Assembly (NCBI GenBank): GCA_024640745.1
Contig: JAHEEL010000146.1
Coordinates: 1 to 5,817, forward strand
Source: Actinomycetes bacterium
Lineage (GTDB): Bacteria > Actinomycetota > Acidimicrobiia > Spongiisociales > UBA5794
Reading direction: 5' to 3'
DNA: 5,817 nucleotides
In this document: one piece after another, positions 1-5,817 of the stretch
Layout: the number at the start of each line of letters is the position of its first letter
Numbering within the stretch: the first letter of the stretch is position 1
Made by a program: the position numbers and the translations under genes
Notes under the pieces: model-generated
The model's input: the letters and a program-made list of their open reading frames with translations, nothing else
The model's database searches: none
Told to the model about the DNA's origin: nothing

Positions 1-651
1 CTCGTATTCGTTGTGCTGACGTGGCTCGTCGTCGTGTATCCGGACGGCGTGACCGAGGTCGATATGAGCATTGACTCGACGATCCACTCGGCGGTGGTCG
101 CGAACCAGTGGATGGTGGATCTGTCGCTCGTTCTGCGGTTCGTGGGCGGCGGTGCGTTCTCGGGCATGGTCGTGACGGTGGTCGTGGTCGGCCTGCTCTG
201 GGCCGGGCGGCTGCGCCGACCATTCGGTGTGCACGCCTATGCGGCGGCCTTCCTTGCGCTCAGCGCAGTGGGAGGGGGTCTCGCGAACACCATCGTGAAG
301 TCGCTGGTCGGGCGACCGCGACCGCCCTGGAACGGCCTGTGGTCGTACGAGCCGACTTCGTCGTACCCATCCGCCCACTCACAGGGAGGCATCACGGTGT
401 GGTTCGCGCTCGGGCTCATCGCTCTCGTTCTCATGCCGGGTCGCGCGCGGTGGGTGATCTCGATTCCGCTGCTGATCCTGGGGCCGGCGACCGGAGTGAG
501 CCGAACCGTGCTCGGCGTGCACTGGCCTTCGGACGTCCTCGGGGGTTGGAGCCTCGGGGGTGCATGGATGGCGACAAGCGCGGTGATCATCGCCCTGGTC
601 GCAGCAGGTGCCGCTCGCCGGCTCAACGAATCCACCGATCCGCAGGCGTGA
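1..651 (+). CDS. PAP2-family membrane phosphatase, 5' end cut off by the window
   Basis: This encodes an integral membrane phosphatase of the PAP2 (type 2 phosphatidic acid phosphatase) superfamily, whose members remove phosphate from lipid phosphates such as phosphatidate, phosphatidylglycerophosphate or undecaprenyl pyrophosphate. Counting from the first codon in the window (216 residues), all three family motifs are present: K-x6-RP (K100, R107, P108), PSAH (123-126, with histidine H126) and S-R-x5-H-x3-D (S167, R168, H174, D178). Hydrophobic stretches lie at about 1-14, 47-69, 76-99, 129-147, 151-164 and 180-205, giving the usual six-helix layout. The frame is open to base 1 and begins inside the first helix, so the true start is probably upstream; a GTG at 13 would leave that helix too short. 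The substrate cannot be told from sequence. The family call is very secure. A 54-base gap follows, so the next gene is probably transcribed separately. Confidence 0.93.
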   Translation, partial: LVFVVLTWLVVVYPDGVTEVDMSIDSTIHSAVVANQWMVDLSLVLRFVGGGAFSGMVVTVVVVGLLWAGRLRRPFGVHAYAAAFLALSAVGGGLANTIVKSLVGRPRPPWNGLWSYEPTSSYPSAHSQGGITVWFALGLIALVLMPGRARWVISIPLLILGPATGVSRTVLGVHWPSDVLGGWSLGGAWMATSAVIIALVAAGAARRLNESTDPQA

Positions 652-693
652 CGTCCTACGTGCCATGTGGAATTCTGTGTTCGGGCACTCGGG

Positions 694-699
694 TAGGCT
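694..699 (+). promoter_or_regulatory. -10 box of a probable leaderless promoter for the ROK kinase
   Basis: TAGGCT matches the actinobacterial TAnnnT -10 pattern and ends six bases before the ATG at 706. Transcription would therefore begin at or next to the A of the start codon. No Shine-Dalgarno sequence lies in front of that ATG, which agrees with a leaderless message. No good -35 box is visible at 16-18 bases upstream (GAATTC or AATTCT). The assignment rests on pattern and spacing only. Confidence 0.55.
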
Positions 700-705
700 C
701 GCCCG

Positions 706-1596
706 ATGGCCCTGTACGGAAGCATCGAAGGCGGCGGCACGAAGTTCGTCTGCGCCGTCGGGAGCACGCCGACCGACCTCCGCGCGGAGGTGCAATTCCC
801 CACGACGAACCCGGAGGAGACGCTGGGTCGGGCGACCGCGTTCTTCGAAGGGCGCGGACCACTCGACGCCATCGGGGTCGCCATGTTCGGGCCGCTCGAT
901 CTCGATCGGCAATCACCGACCTATGGGCACATCACCGCTACGCCGAAAGCAGGCTGGAGCGAAGCCGACATCGTCGGTCCGCTCTTCGACGCCTATCGGA
1001 TCCCCATCGGTATCGACACCGATGTCAACGGCGCAGCCCTCGGTGAGGGGCGGTGGGGCGCCGGCGAAGGACTCAGCACGTTCGTGTACATCACGGTGGG
1101 GACCGGGATCGGCGGCGGTGTGGTGGTGAACGGCTCGCCGCTGCACGGCCTCGTGCACCCCGAGATCGGCCACATCAGGGTTCCGCGCATCCCGGGTGAC
1201 ACGTTTCCGGGGACGTGCCCGTTTCACGGCGACTGCTTGGAGGGCCTCGCTTCCGGGCCGGCGATCGCGGCGCGGTGGGGCAGACCGGCGAAGGAACTCG
1301 GTGCGGAGACGGCGCAGGCGGTCGAGATGGCAGCACAGCCGCTCGGCTTCGCCATGGCGAATCTGGTGCTCGCCCTCTCGCCCGAGCGAATCATCATCGG
1401 CGGGGGCGTGATGCAACTCCCCGGCCTCCTCGAGGCGACCCGTCGCCAGATGCTCGGCGCGCTCGGCGACTATGTCGGATCAGCGGCGCTTGATCGAGGG
1501 GCGTGTGCGTATGTCGTCGGACCAAAGCTGGGCGGCGCCTCCGGGATTGCCGGGGGCTTGGTTCTTGCCGAGCGTGCGGCCTACCTCCTGCAGTGA
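706..1596 (+). CDS. ROK-family sugar kinase, probable fructokinase
   Basis: This 296-residue cytoplasmic protein resembles the zinc-containing ROK fructokinases (Bacillus YdhR/GmuE type), which use ATP to phosphorylate fructose at O6 and feed glycolysis. The N-terminal phosphate-binding loop reads IEGGGTKFVCAVG from residue 7. The likely catalytic aspartate is D106 in DTDVNGAALGE. The second ATP-binding loop, GTGIGGG, is at 132-138. The ROK zinc site is complete: H156 in HPEIGH, then C171, H174 and C177 in CPFHGDC, followed by LEGLASGPA. Full length is normal for the family. The ATG at 706 is chosen because the conserved N-terminus begins there and a -10 box sits just in front. The gene ends with two adjacent stop codons (TGA TGA, 1594-1599). 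Glucose or mannose as substrate cannot be excluded, since ROK kinases vary in specificity; fructose is preferred because of the CPFHGDC-LEGLASGPA form of the zinc region. Confidence 0.9.
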   Translation: MALYGSIEGGGTKFVCAVGSTPTDLRAEVQFPTTNPEETLGRATAFFEGRGPLDAIGVAMFGPLDLDRQSPTYGHITATPKAGWSEADIVGPLFDAYRIPIGIDTDVNGAALGEGRWGAGEGLSTFVYITVGTGIGGGVVVNGSPLHGLVHPEIGHIRVPRIPGDTFPGTCPFHGDCLEGLASGPAIAARWGRPAKELGAETAQAVEMAAQPLGFAMANLVLALSPERIIIGGGVMQLPGLLEATRRQMLGALGDYVGSAALDRGACAYVVGPKLGGASGIAGGLVLAERAAYLLQ

Positions 1597-1613
1597 TGAT
1601 TCTGCGGTCGCCG

Positions 1614-1619
1614 TAGACT
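1614..1619 (+). promoter_or_regulatory. Candidate -10 box for the foldase-to-DUF501 gene series
   Basis: TAGACT fits TAnnnT and lies in the 47-base gap after the kinase gene, 24 bases before the ATG at 1644. Initiation about six bases downstream, near A1625, would give a leader of roughly 19 bases. No convincing -35 box is seen. As the only sizeable gap upstream of five overlapping genes, this is the most likely place for their main promoter. The kinase gene could also read through, because no terminator hairpin is visible in the gap. Confidence 0.45.
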
Positions 1620-1643
1620 GGCCCACCCGAGTTGGATTGTCAT

Positions 1644-2561
1644 ATGCGCCTATCGACACGAATCTCACTTCTCGCCGCTGCTGCTGCCATAGTCGCTTCG
1701 GCCTGCGCCGACACCACCGTGGTGGCGACGGTCGACGACGCAACCATCGATGAGGCAACCGTTGCGGCACTGCGCAACAGCTATGCCGACGGATCGTCGT
1801 ACAACGCCGAGGCCTACCGCATCGATCTCACGAACATGATCTACCTCGAGTCGCAGAAGAATGCGGCCGAGGAAGAGTTCGGCCTCACCGGGCTCGATGA
1901 TCCGGCCCTCATTGCCGCCAAGATCCAGGATCCAACACCGGAAGAAGAGCAGATCTTTGCCAGCGTCGGCGCAGATCCGGATCGCACGGCCGCGACCCAG
2001 GAAGCCGTCGCACAGCAGTTGGTGATCCGGGACGCCGTGGCCGGCGAGCTCCTGAAGGATGAAGCCTATCTCGCACAGCTGTACGCCAACCAGCCTGAGC
2101 TGGTTCATGAGGTCTGCGCCCGTCACATCTTGGTTGCAACCATCAACGAAGCGGACGCCGTCAAGGAGCGGCTCGAGGCCGGCGAGGACTTTGCGACGGT
2201 TGCCGACGAGGTCTCGCTCGACACCCAATCGCCCGGAGGCCAACTGCCGTGTCCGACGCCGGCGGCCGACTATGTGATGGACTTCTCGAGGGCGTCGGCG
2301 GTGTTGCCGTTGGGTGAGATCTCAGATCCGGTCCAGAGCGAGTTTGGCTGGCACATCATCATCGTTGATGAGCGCACGGGCCCGGAGACGGACCAGGAAC
2401 TGATCGCGAATCCCGTTCCGTTCGTCCATCGATCGGTCATCAGCGAGGTGTGGGTCCCGTGGGTGAACGGAGCACTGCAGGCATCGACCATCGAGGTGGC
2501 CTCGCAGGTCGGGACATGGAGCCCAGCCTCGAACGGCATCGTGCCTCCGCCGGCGGAATGA
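1644..2561 (+). CDS. Parvulin-type peptidyl-prolyl isomerase, lipoprotein foldase (PrsA/SurA-like)
   Basis: The product (305 residues) should catalyse cis-trans isomerisation at prolyl bonds and help exported proteins fold outside the membrane. Residues 1-21 form a lipoprotein signal: MRLSTR, a hydrophobic core, then ASA-C with C21 as the lipidated cysteine. A poorly conserved, mostly helical SurA-N-like region covers about 25-150. The parvulin (PpiC) domain spans about 157-245: ARHILV with H161, the SLD segment with D193, PGGQL, GEISDPV and a closing FGWHIII with H237. C158 and C203 are unusual and may pair. The tail from 246 is short and rich in P and V. The ATG at 1644 is preferred to an in-frame TTG at 1632 because it gives a clean signal peptide; neither has a strong ribosome-binding site. 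The stop overlaps the next start as ATGA. The fold is clear; the client proteins are unknown. Confidence 0.88.
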   Translation: MRLSTRISLLAAAAAIVASACADTTVVATVDDATIDEATVAALRNSYADGSSYNAEAYRIDLTNMIYLESQKNAAEEEFGLTGLDDPALIAAKIQDPTPEEEQIFASVGADPDRTAATQEAVAQQLVIRDAVAGELLKDEAYLAQLYANQPELVHEVCARHILVATINEADAVKERLEAGEDFATVADEVSLDTQSPGGQLPCPTPAADYVMDFSRASAVLPLGEISDPVQSEFGWHIIIVDERTGPETDQELIANPVPFVHRSVISEVWVPWVNGALQASTIEVASQVGTWSPASNGIVPPPAE

Positions 2562-4063
2562 CACCAGGCATCACCGTGGTCGGGCTCGGCCCGGCTGGGC
2601 TCGACCGGCTACGACGGAGCGAGCTCGATCTCCTGCTCGAGGCGCCGACCGTGATCGTGCGAACCGAGCTGCACCCGGCAGCAGCCGACCTCGCGGAAGA
2701 GCGACCGGTCACGTTCTGCGACGACCTGTACCGGGCAGGGGCCGACTTCGACGACGTCTACGGCGCGATCGCCGAGCGGGTCATCGCAGCGGGACGTTCC
2801 GGATCAGTCGCGTATGCCGTCCCCGGCAGCGCCACGGTCGGCGAGCGGACCGTTCCGCTGATCGAAGCCGCCGCTGCTCACGAGGGGATTCCATGCACCG
2901 TAATCCCCGGTGAGTCGTTCATCGACGCGGCGTGTGCAGCCGTCGGAATCGACCCAATCGTCGACGGTTTGCAGGTGCTCGATGCGCGGGCTCTTCCCGA
3001 TCCGATCCCGCTGCACGTTCCGTCGTTGTTCACACAGATCGATTCGCCGATGGTCGCCGGCGAGGTTGCGCTCGCGCTCGGTCGAACACTCCCTGCCGAG
3101 TTCGCCGTGACGCTCGTCGACCGGGCGGGAGATCCAGATGCACGCCTCATTGCGACAACGGTCGCCGAACTCCCACAAGCCACCACCGGTCCGCGCACGA
3201 CTCTGTTCGTGCCCGCAGCCGATGTCGGATGGTTCGGGCTGCTCACGACGAACCGCATCTTGCGAGCGAAATGTCCCTGGGACGCAAAGCAGACTCATCA
3301 CACGCTGGTCAGCCATCTCATCGAGGAGACGTACGAGACGGTCGATGCCGTGAGTGCGCTTCCGGCAGAGGCCCCGATGGGCGAAGCAGACCTCGGTGCC
3401 TACGCCGTGCTCGAAGAAGAGCTCGGCGACTTGTTGCTCCAGATCGTGTTCCACGCCACGCTTGCAGCCGAGGCCGGTGCGTTCGACGTCGACGAGGTCG
3501 CCGAAGGGATACGACGCAAGATCGTTCATCGTCACCCGCATGTCTTCGGCGATGTCGACGCGACGGAGGTCGGCGAGGTGCTCGCCAACTGGGAAGAGTT
3601 GAAGAACACCGAGAAGCGTCGCGAGTCGTTGATGGCGGACATCCCGGTTGCGCTCCCGGGGATCGCTCGAGCCGAGAAGATCCAGCGCCGGGTGGCGGCC
3701 GTAGGTTTCGACTGGCCGGACGCCGATCCCGTCTTCGCCAAGGTCGCCGAGGAGCTCGAGGAGCTCAGGGCTGTTGCGGACGATCGGGATCGTGCAACCG
3801 CCGAATTCGGAGATCTCTTGTTCGCCGCGGTGAATCTCGGCCGGCACCTCGACATCGACCCTGAGATCGCACTCTCCCGCACCAACGACCGTTTCGTCGA
3901 GCGGTTCCGGGTGGTCGAGGAACTCGCCGAGGGTGAGGGCCGGCGCATGCGCGATATGGACCTCGCTGAGCTCGATCGCCTCTGGGAGACGGCGAAGACC
4001 ATAGTATCCACGGTCAACACCGGATCGTCGTTTACGCTCACCCCCGAAAGGAACGACCAATGA
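2558..4063 (+). CDS. mazG: Tetrapyrrole-methylase/MazG nucleoside triphosphate pyrophosphohydrolase fusion (YabN type)
   Basis: This 501-residue cytoplasmic protein joins two modules. Residues about 4-205 form a tetrapyrrole methylase (SAM-dependent CbiF-like) domain: VVGLGPAG (7-14), YAVPGS (86-91), and GESFIDA followed by GIDPIVDGLQVLDA. Residues about 230-501 carry two MazG repeats, which hydrolyse NTPs to NMP and pyrophosphate. The first has KCPWD (238-242), EExxE (E256, E257, E260) and ExxD (E288, D291), then HRHPHVFGD. The second has EExxE (E398, E399, E402) and ExxD (E416, D419), so both metal sites look intact. The layout matches Bacillus YabN; Mycobacterium MazG lacks the methylase half. 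The ATG at 2558 is chosen because it starts right at the domain and overlaps the foldase stop (ATGA); an in-frame start at 2450 would overlap the foldase by over 100 bases. The likely role is nucleotide-pool cleaning; the methylase substrate is unknown. Confidence 0.93.
   Translation: MTPGITVVGLGPAGLDRLRRSELDLLLEAPTVIVRTELHPAAADLAEERPVTFCDDLYRAGADFDDVYGAIAERVIAAGRSGSVAYAVPGSATVGERTVPLIEAAAAHEGIPCTVIPGESFIDAACAAVGIDPIVDGLQVLDARALPDPIPLHVPSLFTQIDSPMVAGEVALALGRTLPAEFAVTLVDRAGDPDARLIATTVAELPQATTGPRTTLFVPAADVGWFGLLTTNRILRAKCPWDAKQTHHTLVSHLIEETYETVDAVSALPAEAPMGEADLGAYAVLEEELGDLLLQIVFHATLAAEAGAFDVDEVAEGIRRKIVHRHPHVFGDVDATEVGEVLANWEELKNTEKRRESLMADIPVALPGIARAEKIQRRVAAVGFDWPDADPVFAKVAEELEELRAVADDRDRATAEFGDLLFAAVNLGRHLDIDPEIALSRTNDRFVERFRVVEELAEGEGRRMRDMDLAELDRLWETAKTIVSTVNTGSSFTLTPERNDQ
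4002..4007 (+). promoter_or_regulatory. Weak candidate internal -10 box upstream of eno
   Basis: TAGTAT fits TAnnnT and lies inside the 3' end of the mazG gene, 52 bases before the eno start. Such a site could give enolase extra transcripts beyond those of the operon. The -35 region (CCTCTG at 17-base spacing) does not match consensus, and a second TAnnnT string (TACGCT, 4033-4038) is equally unsupported. It is listed only as a candidate. Confidence 0.2.
4046..4052 (+). promoter_or_regulatory. Ribosome-binding site of eno
   Basis: GAAAGGA contains AGGA ending seven bases before the ATG at 4060. It is the best Shine-Dalgarno sequence in the window and lies inside the last codons of mazG. It supports the chosen eno start and suggests efficient initiation in addition to coupling through the ATGA overlap. 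Confidence 0.7.
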
Positions 4064-5331
4064 CCTACATCGAGACGATTTCTGCACGTGAGGTACTCGA
4101 CTCTCGAGGAAACCCCACCGTCGAAGCAGAGGTGACGCTCACCGGTGGTGCCACGGGTTGGTCCATCGTCCCATCGGGAGCCTCGACCGGCGCGGCCGAA
4201 GCCGTTGAGCTTCGCGACGGCGGGGAACGCTACGGGGGCAAGGGAGTGCTGAACGCCGTTGCCAACGTCAACGACCGGATCGCTCCGGCGCTCTACGGCG
4301 TCGACGCAACCCGTCAGGAGCACATCGATCGCGTGATGATCGATCTCGACGGGACACCAAACAAGGCAAACCTTGGTGCGAACGCCATCCTTGCGGTGTC
4401 GCTCGCCGCATCGCGCGCCGCCGCCGACGCGGTCGGGCTGCCGCTCTACCGATACCTCGGCGGTACCGGTGGGCGAGTCCTTCCCACTCCGTGCTTCAAC
4501 GTCCTGAACGGCGGCGCGCACGCTGCGAACTCCGTTGACGTGCAGGAGTTCATGCTCGTTCCGGGCGGCCTACCGTCGTATCGGGAGGCGCTGCGCGCCG
4601 GTGTCGAGACCTACCATGCCCTCAAGAAGGTGCTTGCGAACCGCGGGCTGCCGACGAACGTCGGAGACGAGGGCGGGTTCGCCCCCGATCTGCCGAACGA
4701 CCAGGCGGTTCTCGACATCATCATCGAGGCGATCGAGCTCGCCGGCTACCAGCCGGGTGAAGAGATCGCGATCGCACTCGATGTTGCGGCGAGTGAGCTG
4801 TTCGAGGATGGTCGCTACAAGCTGTCGGGTACCGAGTTGACGTCCGACGAGTTGATCGACCATCTGGAGCGGCTTGTCGATCGGTATCCGATCGTGTCGG
4901 TCGAGGACGGCCTCGACGAGGCCGATTGGACGGGGTGGAAGCTGCTCACGGAGCGTTTGGGGAGCAGGACCCAACTCGTGGGGGATGATTTGCTGGTCAC
5001 CAACCAGGATTTCCTGAGCAAAGCCATCGACATGGGCGTAGCAAACGCGATCCTGATCAAGGTCAACCAGATTGGCTCGCTATCCGAGACGGTGCACACC
5101 ATGAACATCGCAGCGGTCAATCGCTACGGTCGCATGGTGAGCCACCGCTCCGGTGAGACCGAAGACGCGTACATCTCTCATCTCGCCGTTGCCACCAACG
5201 CCGGACAAATCAAGACGGGTGCGCCGGCGCGCGGTGAGCGGACGGCGAAGTACAACGAGTTGCTCCGGATCGAATCCGATCTCGGCGACGATGCCCGCTA
5301 CGCCGGATGGGCACCGTTCACGGTGAGTTGA
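4060..5331 (+). CDS. eno: Enolase (phosphopyruvate hydratase)
   Basis: Enolase interconverts 2-phosphoglycerate and phosphoenolpyruvate in glycolysis and gluconeogenesis, acting as a cytoplasmic Mg-dependent enzyme. The 423-residue length is normal. Conserved blocks appear in order: EVLDSRGNPTVEAEV near the N-terminus, the mobile loop PSGAST, GANAILAVSLA, NGGAHA with H154, QEF with E163, NVGDEGGFAP with E204, LDVAASE with metal ligand D241, SVEDGLDE with E282, GDDL with D309-D310, LIKVNQIGS with catalytic K334, SHRSGETED (361-369) and GQIKTGAPARGER with K385. All active-site residues expected from the E. coli enzyme have a counterpart. The start is fixed by a good ribosome-binding site and by MTYIETISAREVLDSRG, the standard N-terminus. 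It overlaps the mazG stop by ATGA and its own stop shares one base with the next ATG. Nothing is unusual in the protein. Confidence 0.99.
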   Translation: MTYIETISAREVLDSRGNPTVEAEVTLTGGATGWSIVPSGASTGAAEAVELRDGGERYGGKGVLNAVANVNDRIAPALYGVDATRQEHIDRVMIDLDGTPNKANLGANAILAVSLAASRAAADAVGLPLYRYLGGTGGRVLPTPCFNVLNGGAHAANSVDVQEFMLVPGGLPSYREALRAGVETYHALKKVLANRGLPTNVGDEGGFAPDLPNDQAVLDIIIEAIELAGYQPGEEIAIALDVAASELFEDGRYKLSGTELTSDELIDHLERLVDRYPIVSVEDGLDEADWTGWKLLTERLGSRTQLVGDDLLVTNQDFLSKAIDMGVANAILIKVNQIGSLSETVHTMNIAAVNRYGRMVSHRSGETEDAYISHLAVATNAGQIKTGAPARGERTAKYNELLRIESDLGDDARYAGWAPFTVS

Positions 5332-5759
5332 TGACGAAGACCCTCGAGAGACCCGAGAAGAAGGCGCCGGTCAAGAAGCAGCGGTGGGGTTGGGTTCTTG
5401 CGGTTGTGCTGCTCGGGGCACTGGCGCTGACCGTCTCGGGCGTATTGCCGTTCCGGCAGCTCATCACTCAGCAGAGCCAGGTTGAGCGTTCTGCGGCACG
5501 GCTGGCGGCACTTCAGGCCGAGAACCAAGCCTTGAGTGAGGAGATCGAGATGCTCGGCACGGACGGCGAGATCGAGCGCCTTGCGCGCGAGCAATTCGGC
5601 CTGGTCCGTCCCGGCGAGGTCGCGTATGTCGTGGTGACGCCCGAAGAGCTTCTGGTTGCCGAGGAGATCACCGATCCGGTCGTACGCTCCGATGTACGCC
5701 CATGGTGGCGGCGGGTGCTCGATTTCATCACCGGGAGCGACGTCAGCCCGGATGAATGA
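5331..5759 (+). CDS. divIC: FtsB/DivIC-family septum formation initiator protein
   Basis: This is a 142-residue bitopic membrane protein of the FtsB/DivIC family, which joins FtsL and FtsQ/DivIB at the division site and helps activate septal peptidoglycan synthesis. A basic cytoplasmic tail (1-19, with KK and KKQR) precedes one membrane helix at about 20-40. A predicted coiled coil follows at about 43-75 (QVERSAARLAALQAENQAL). The family signature, IERLAREQFGLVRPGEVAYV, is at 81-100. The remaining tail is acidic and then holds PWWRRVLDFI near 124-133; an aromatic PW motif there is common in actinobacterial members as I recall. The ATG at 5331 overlaps the eno stop (TGATG) and is preferred to an in-frame ATG at 5307 inside eno; a GGTGAG string at 5322-5327 may serve as ribosome-binding site. 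Position directly after eno is the usual actinobacterial context, which supports the assignment. Confidence 0.88.
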   Translation: MTKTLERPEKKAPVKKQRWGWVLAVVLLGALALTVSGVLPFRQLITQQSQVERSAARLAALQAENQALSEEIEMLGTDGEIERLAREQFGLVRPGEVAYVVVTPEELLVAEEITDPVVRSDVRPWWRRVLDFITGSDVSPDE

Positions 5760-5817
5760 ACGCGGTGTCGTCGAGGCGCAGATCGGAAGGCCCCCTCGCT
5801 CGAGCATCGACGTAGCC
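5752..5817 (+). CDS. DUF501 family protein, N-terminal fragment cut by the window end
   Basis: Only 22 codons are present. They read MNERGVVEAQIGRPPRSSID and two more residues, and the frame is still open at the last base. The VVEAQIGRPPR segment resembles the N-terminus of DUF501 proteins, small actinobacterial proteins of unknown function with a conserved L/I-GRPPR motif close to the start. The place after the divIC-like gene matches Mycobacterium Rv1025 (after Rv1024). The ATG at 5752 overlaps the divIC-like stop by eight bases (ATGAATGA), continuing the coupled pattern. A second frame starting at ATG 5756 runs only 19 codons to a TAG and is not favoured. The biochemical function of the family is not established. 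Confidence 0.75.
   Translation, partial: MNERGVVEAQIGRPPRSSIDVA

Noticed and set aside
690..705. Short inverted repeat CGGG...CCCG between the phosphatase and kinase genes
   Set aside because: A four-base stem with an eight-base loop and no T run cannot be called a terminator, and it coincides with the -10 box.
108..1046. A 312-codon plus-strand frame overlapping the phosphatase and kinase
   Set aside because: The translation is an arginine- and histidine-rich out-of-frame product; the overlapping frames contain the complete PAP2 and ROK motifs.
1597..1643. Search for an intrinsic terminator after the kinase gene
   Set aside because: No stem of useful length followed by a T run was found; the gap is explained by the tandem stop and the candidate promoter.
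3749..3766. Tandem repeat GAGGAGCTC twice
   Set aside because: It encodes EELEEL, the metal-binding helix of the second MazG repeat, so it follows from the protein sequence.
2932..3864. A 310-codon plus-strand frame within mazG
   Set aside because: It is highly arginine-rich with no domain; it is the shifted frame of the MazG protein.
4011..4022. Small hairpin CGGT-CAAC-ACCG near the end of mazG
   Set aside because: The four-base stem is inside coding sequence with no following T run; such matches are expected by chance.
2804..4087. A 427-codon open frame on the minus strand opposite mazG
   Set aside because: It lies wholly opposite a strongly conserved gene, shows no recognisable domain and is rich in arginine, as expected of antisense frames in GC-rich DNA.
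3532..4521. A 329-codon minus-strand frame across the mazG/eno junction
   Set aside because: It runs through two confident coding regions and has a low-complexity composition rich in S, R and T; no family features are seen.

Overview
The window is GC-rich, densely packed bacterial DNA with every gene on the + strand. Gene content and order suggest a high-GC Actinomycetota chromosome. The series mazG, eno, divIC-like gene, DUF501 gene is the arrangement known from actinobacteria; in Mycobacterium tuberculosis it runs mfd, mazG, lpqU, eno, divIC-like, DUF501, ppx2. A start codon placed directly after a TAnnnT -10 box, as upstream of the sugar kinase, also fits that phylum. The class is not proven; an early-branching lineage such as Acidimicrobiia is only a guess.

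Layout. Bases 1-651 hold the 3' part of a PAP2-family membrane phosphatase whose start lies upstream of the window. A 54-base gap with a probable leaderless promoter leads to a ROK-family fructokinase-type sugar kinase (706-1596). After a 47-base gap with a second promoter comes an unbroken series: an extracytoplasmic lipoprotein foldase of the parvulin type (1644-2561), a two-domain tetrapyrrole-methylase/MazG protein (2558-4063), enolase (4060-5331), a FtsB/DivIC-type cell-division membrane protein (5331-5759), and the first 22 codons of a DUF501 protein (5752 to the window end). Each of the last four genes starts inside the stop region of the one before it, by 4, 4, 1 and 8 bases.

How the genes fit together. 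The last five genes look like one transcription unit with translational coupling. It joins housekeeping functions: folding of exported proteins, removal of non-canonical or excess nucleoside triphosphates, glycolysis, and assembly of the division septum. The products do not form one pathway; the grouping is a conserved neighbourhood. The first two genes, a lipid phosphatase and a sugar kinase, seem to be separate units.

I see no mobile element, CRISPR array, RNA gene or clear intrinsic terminator, and no gene-free stretch above 60 bases. I found no convincing new biological system. The points most worth a second look are the altered motifs in the methylase half of the MazG protein, the paired cysteines in the foldase, and the leaderless kinase start.
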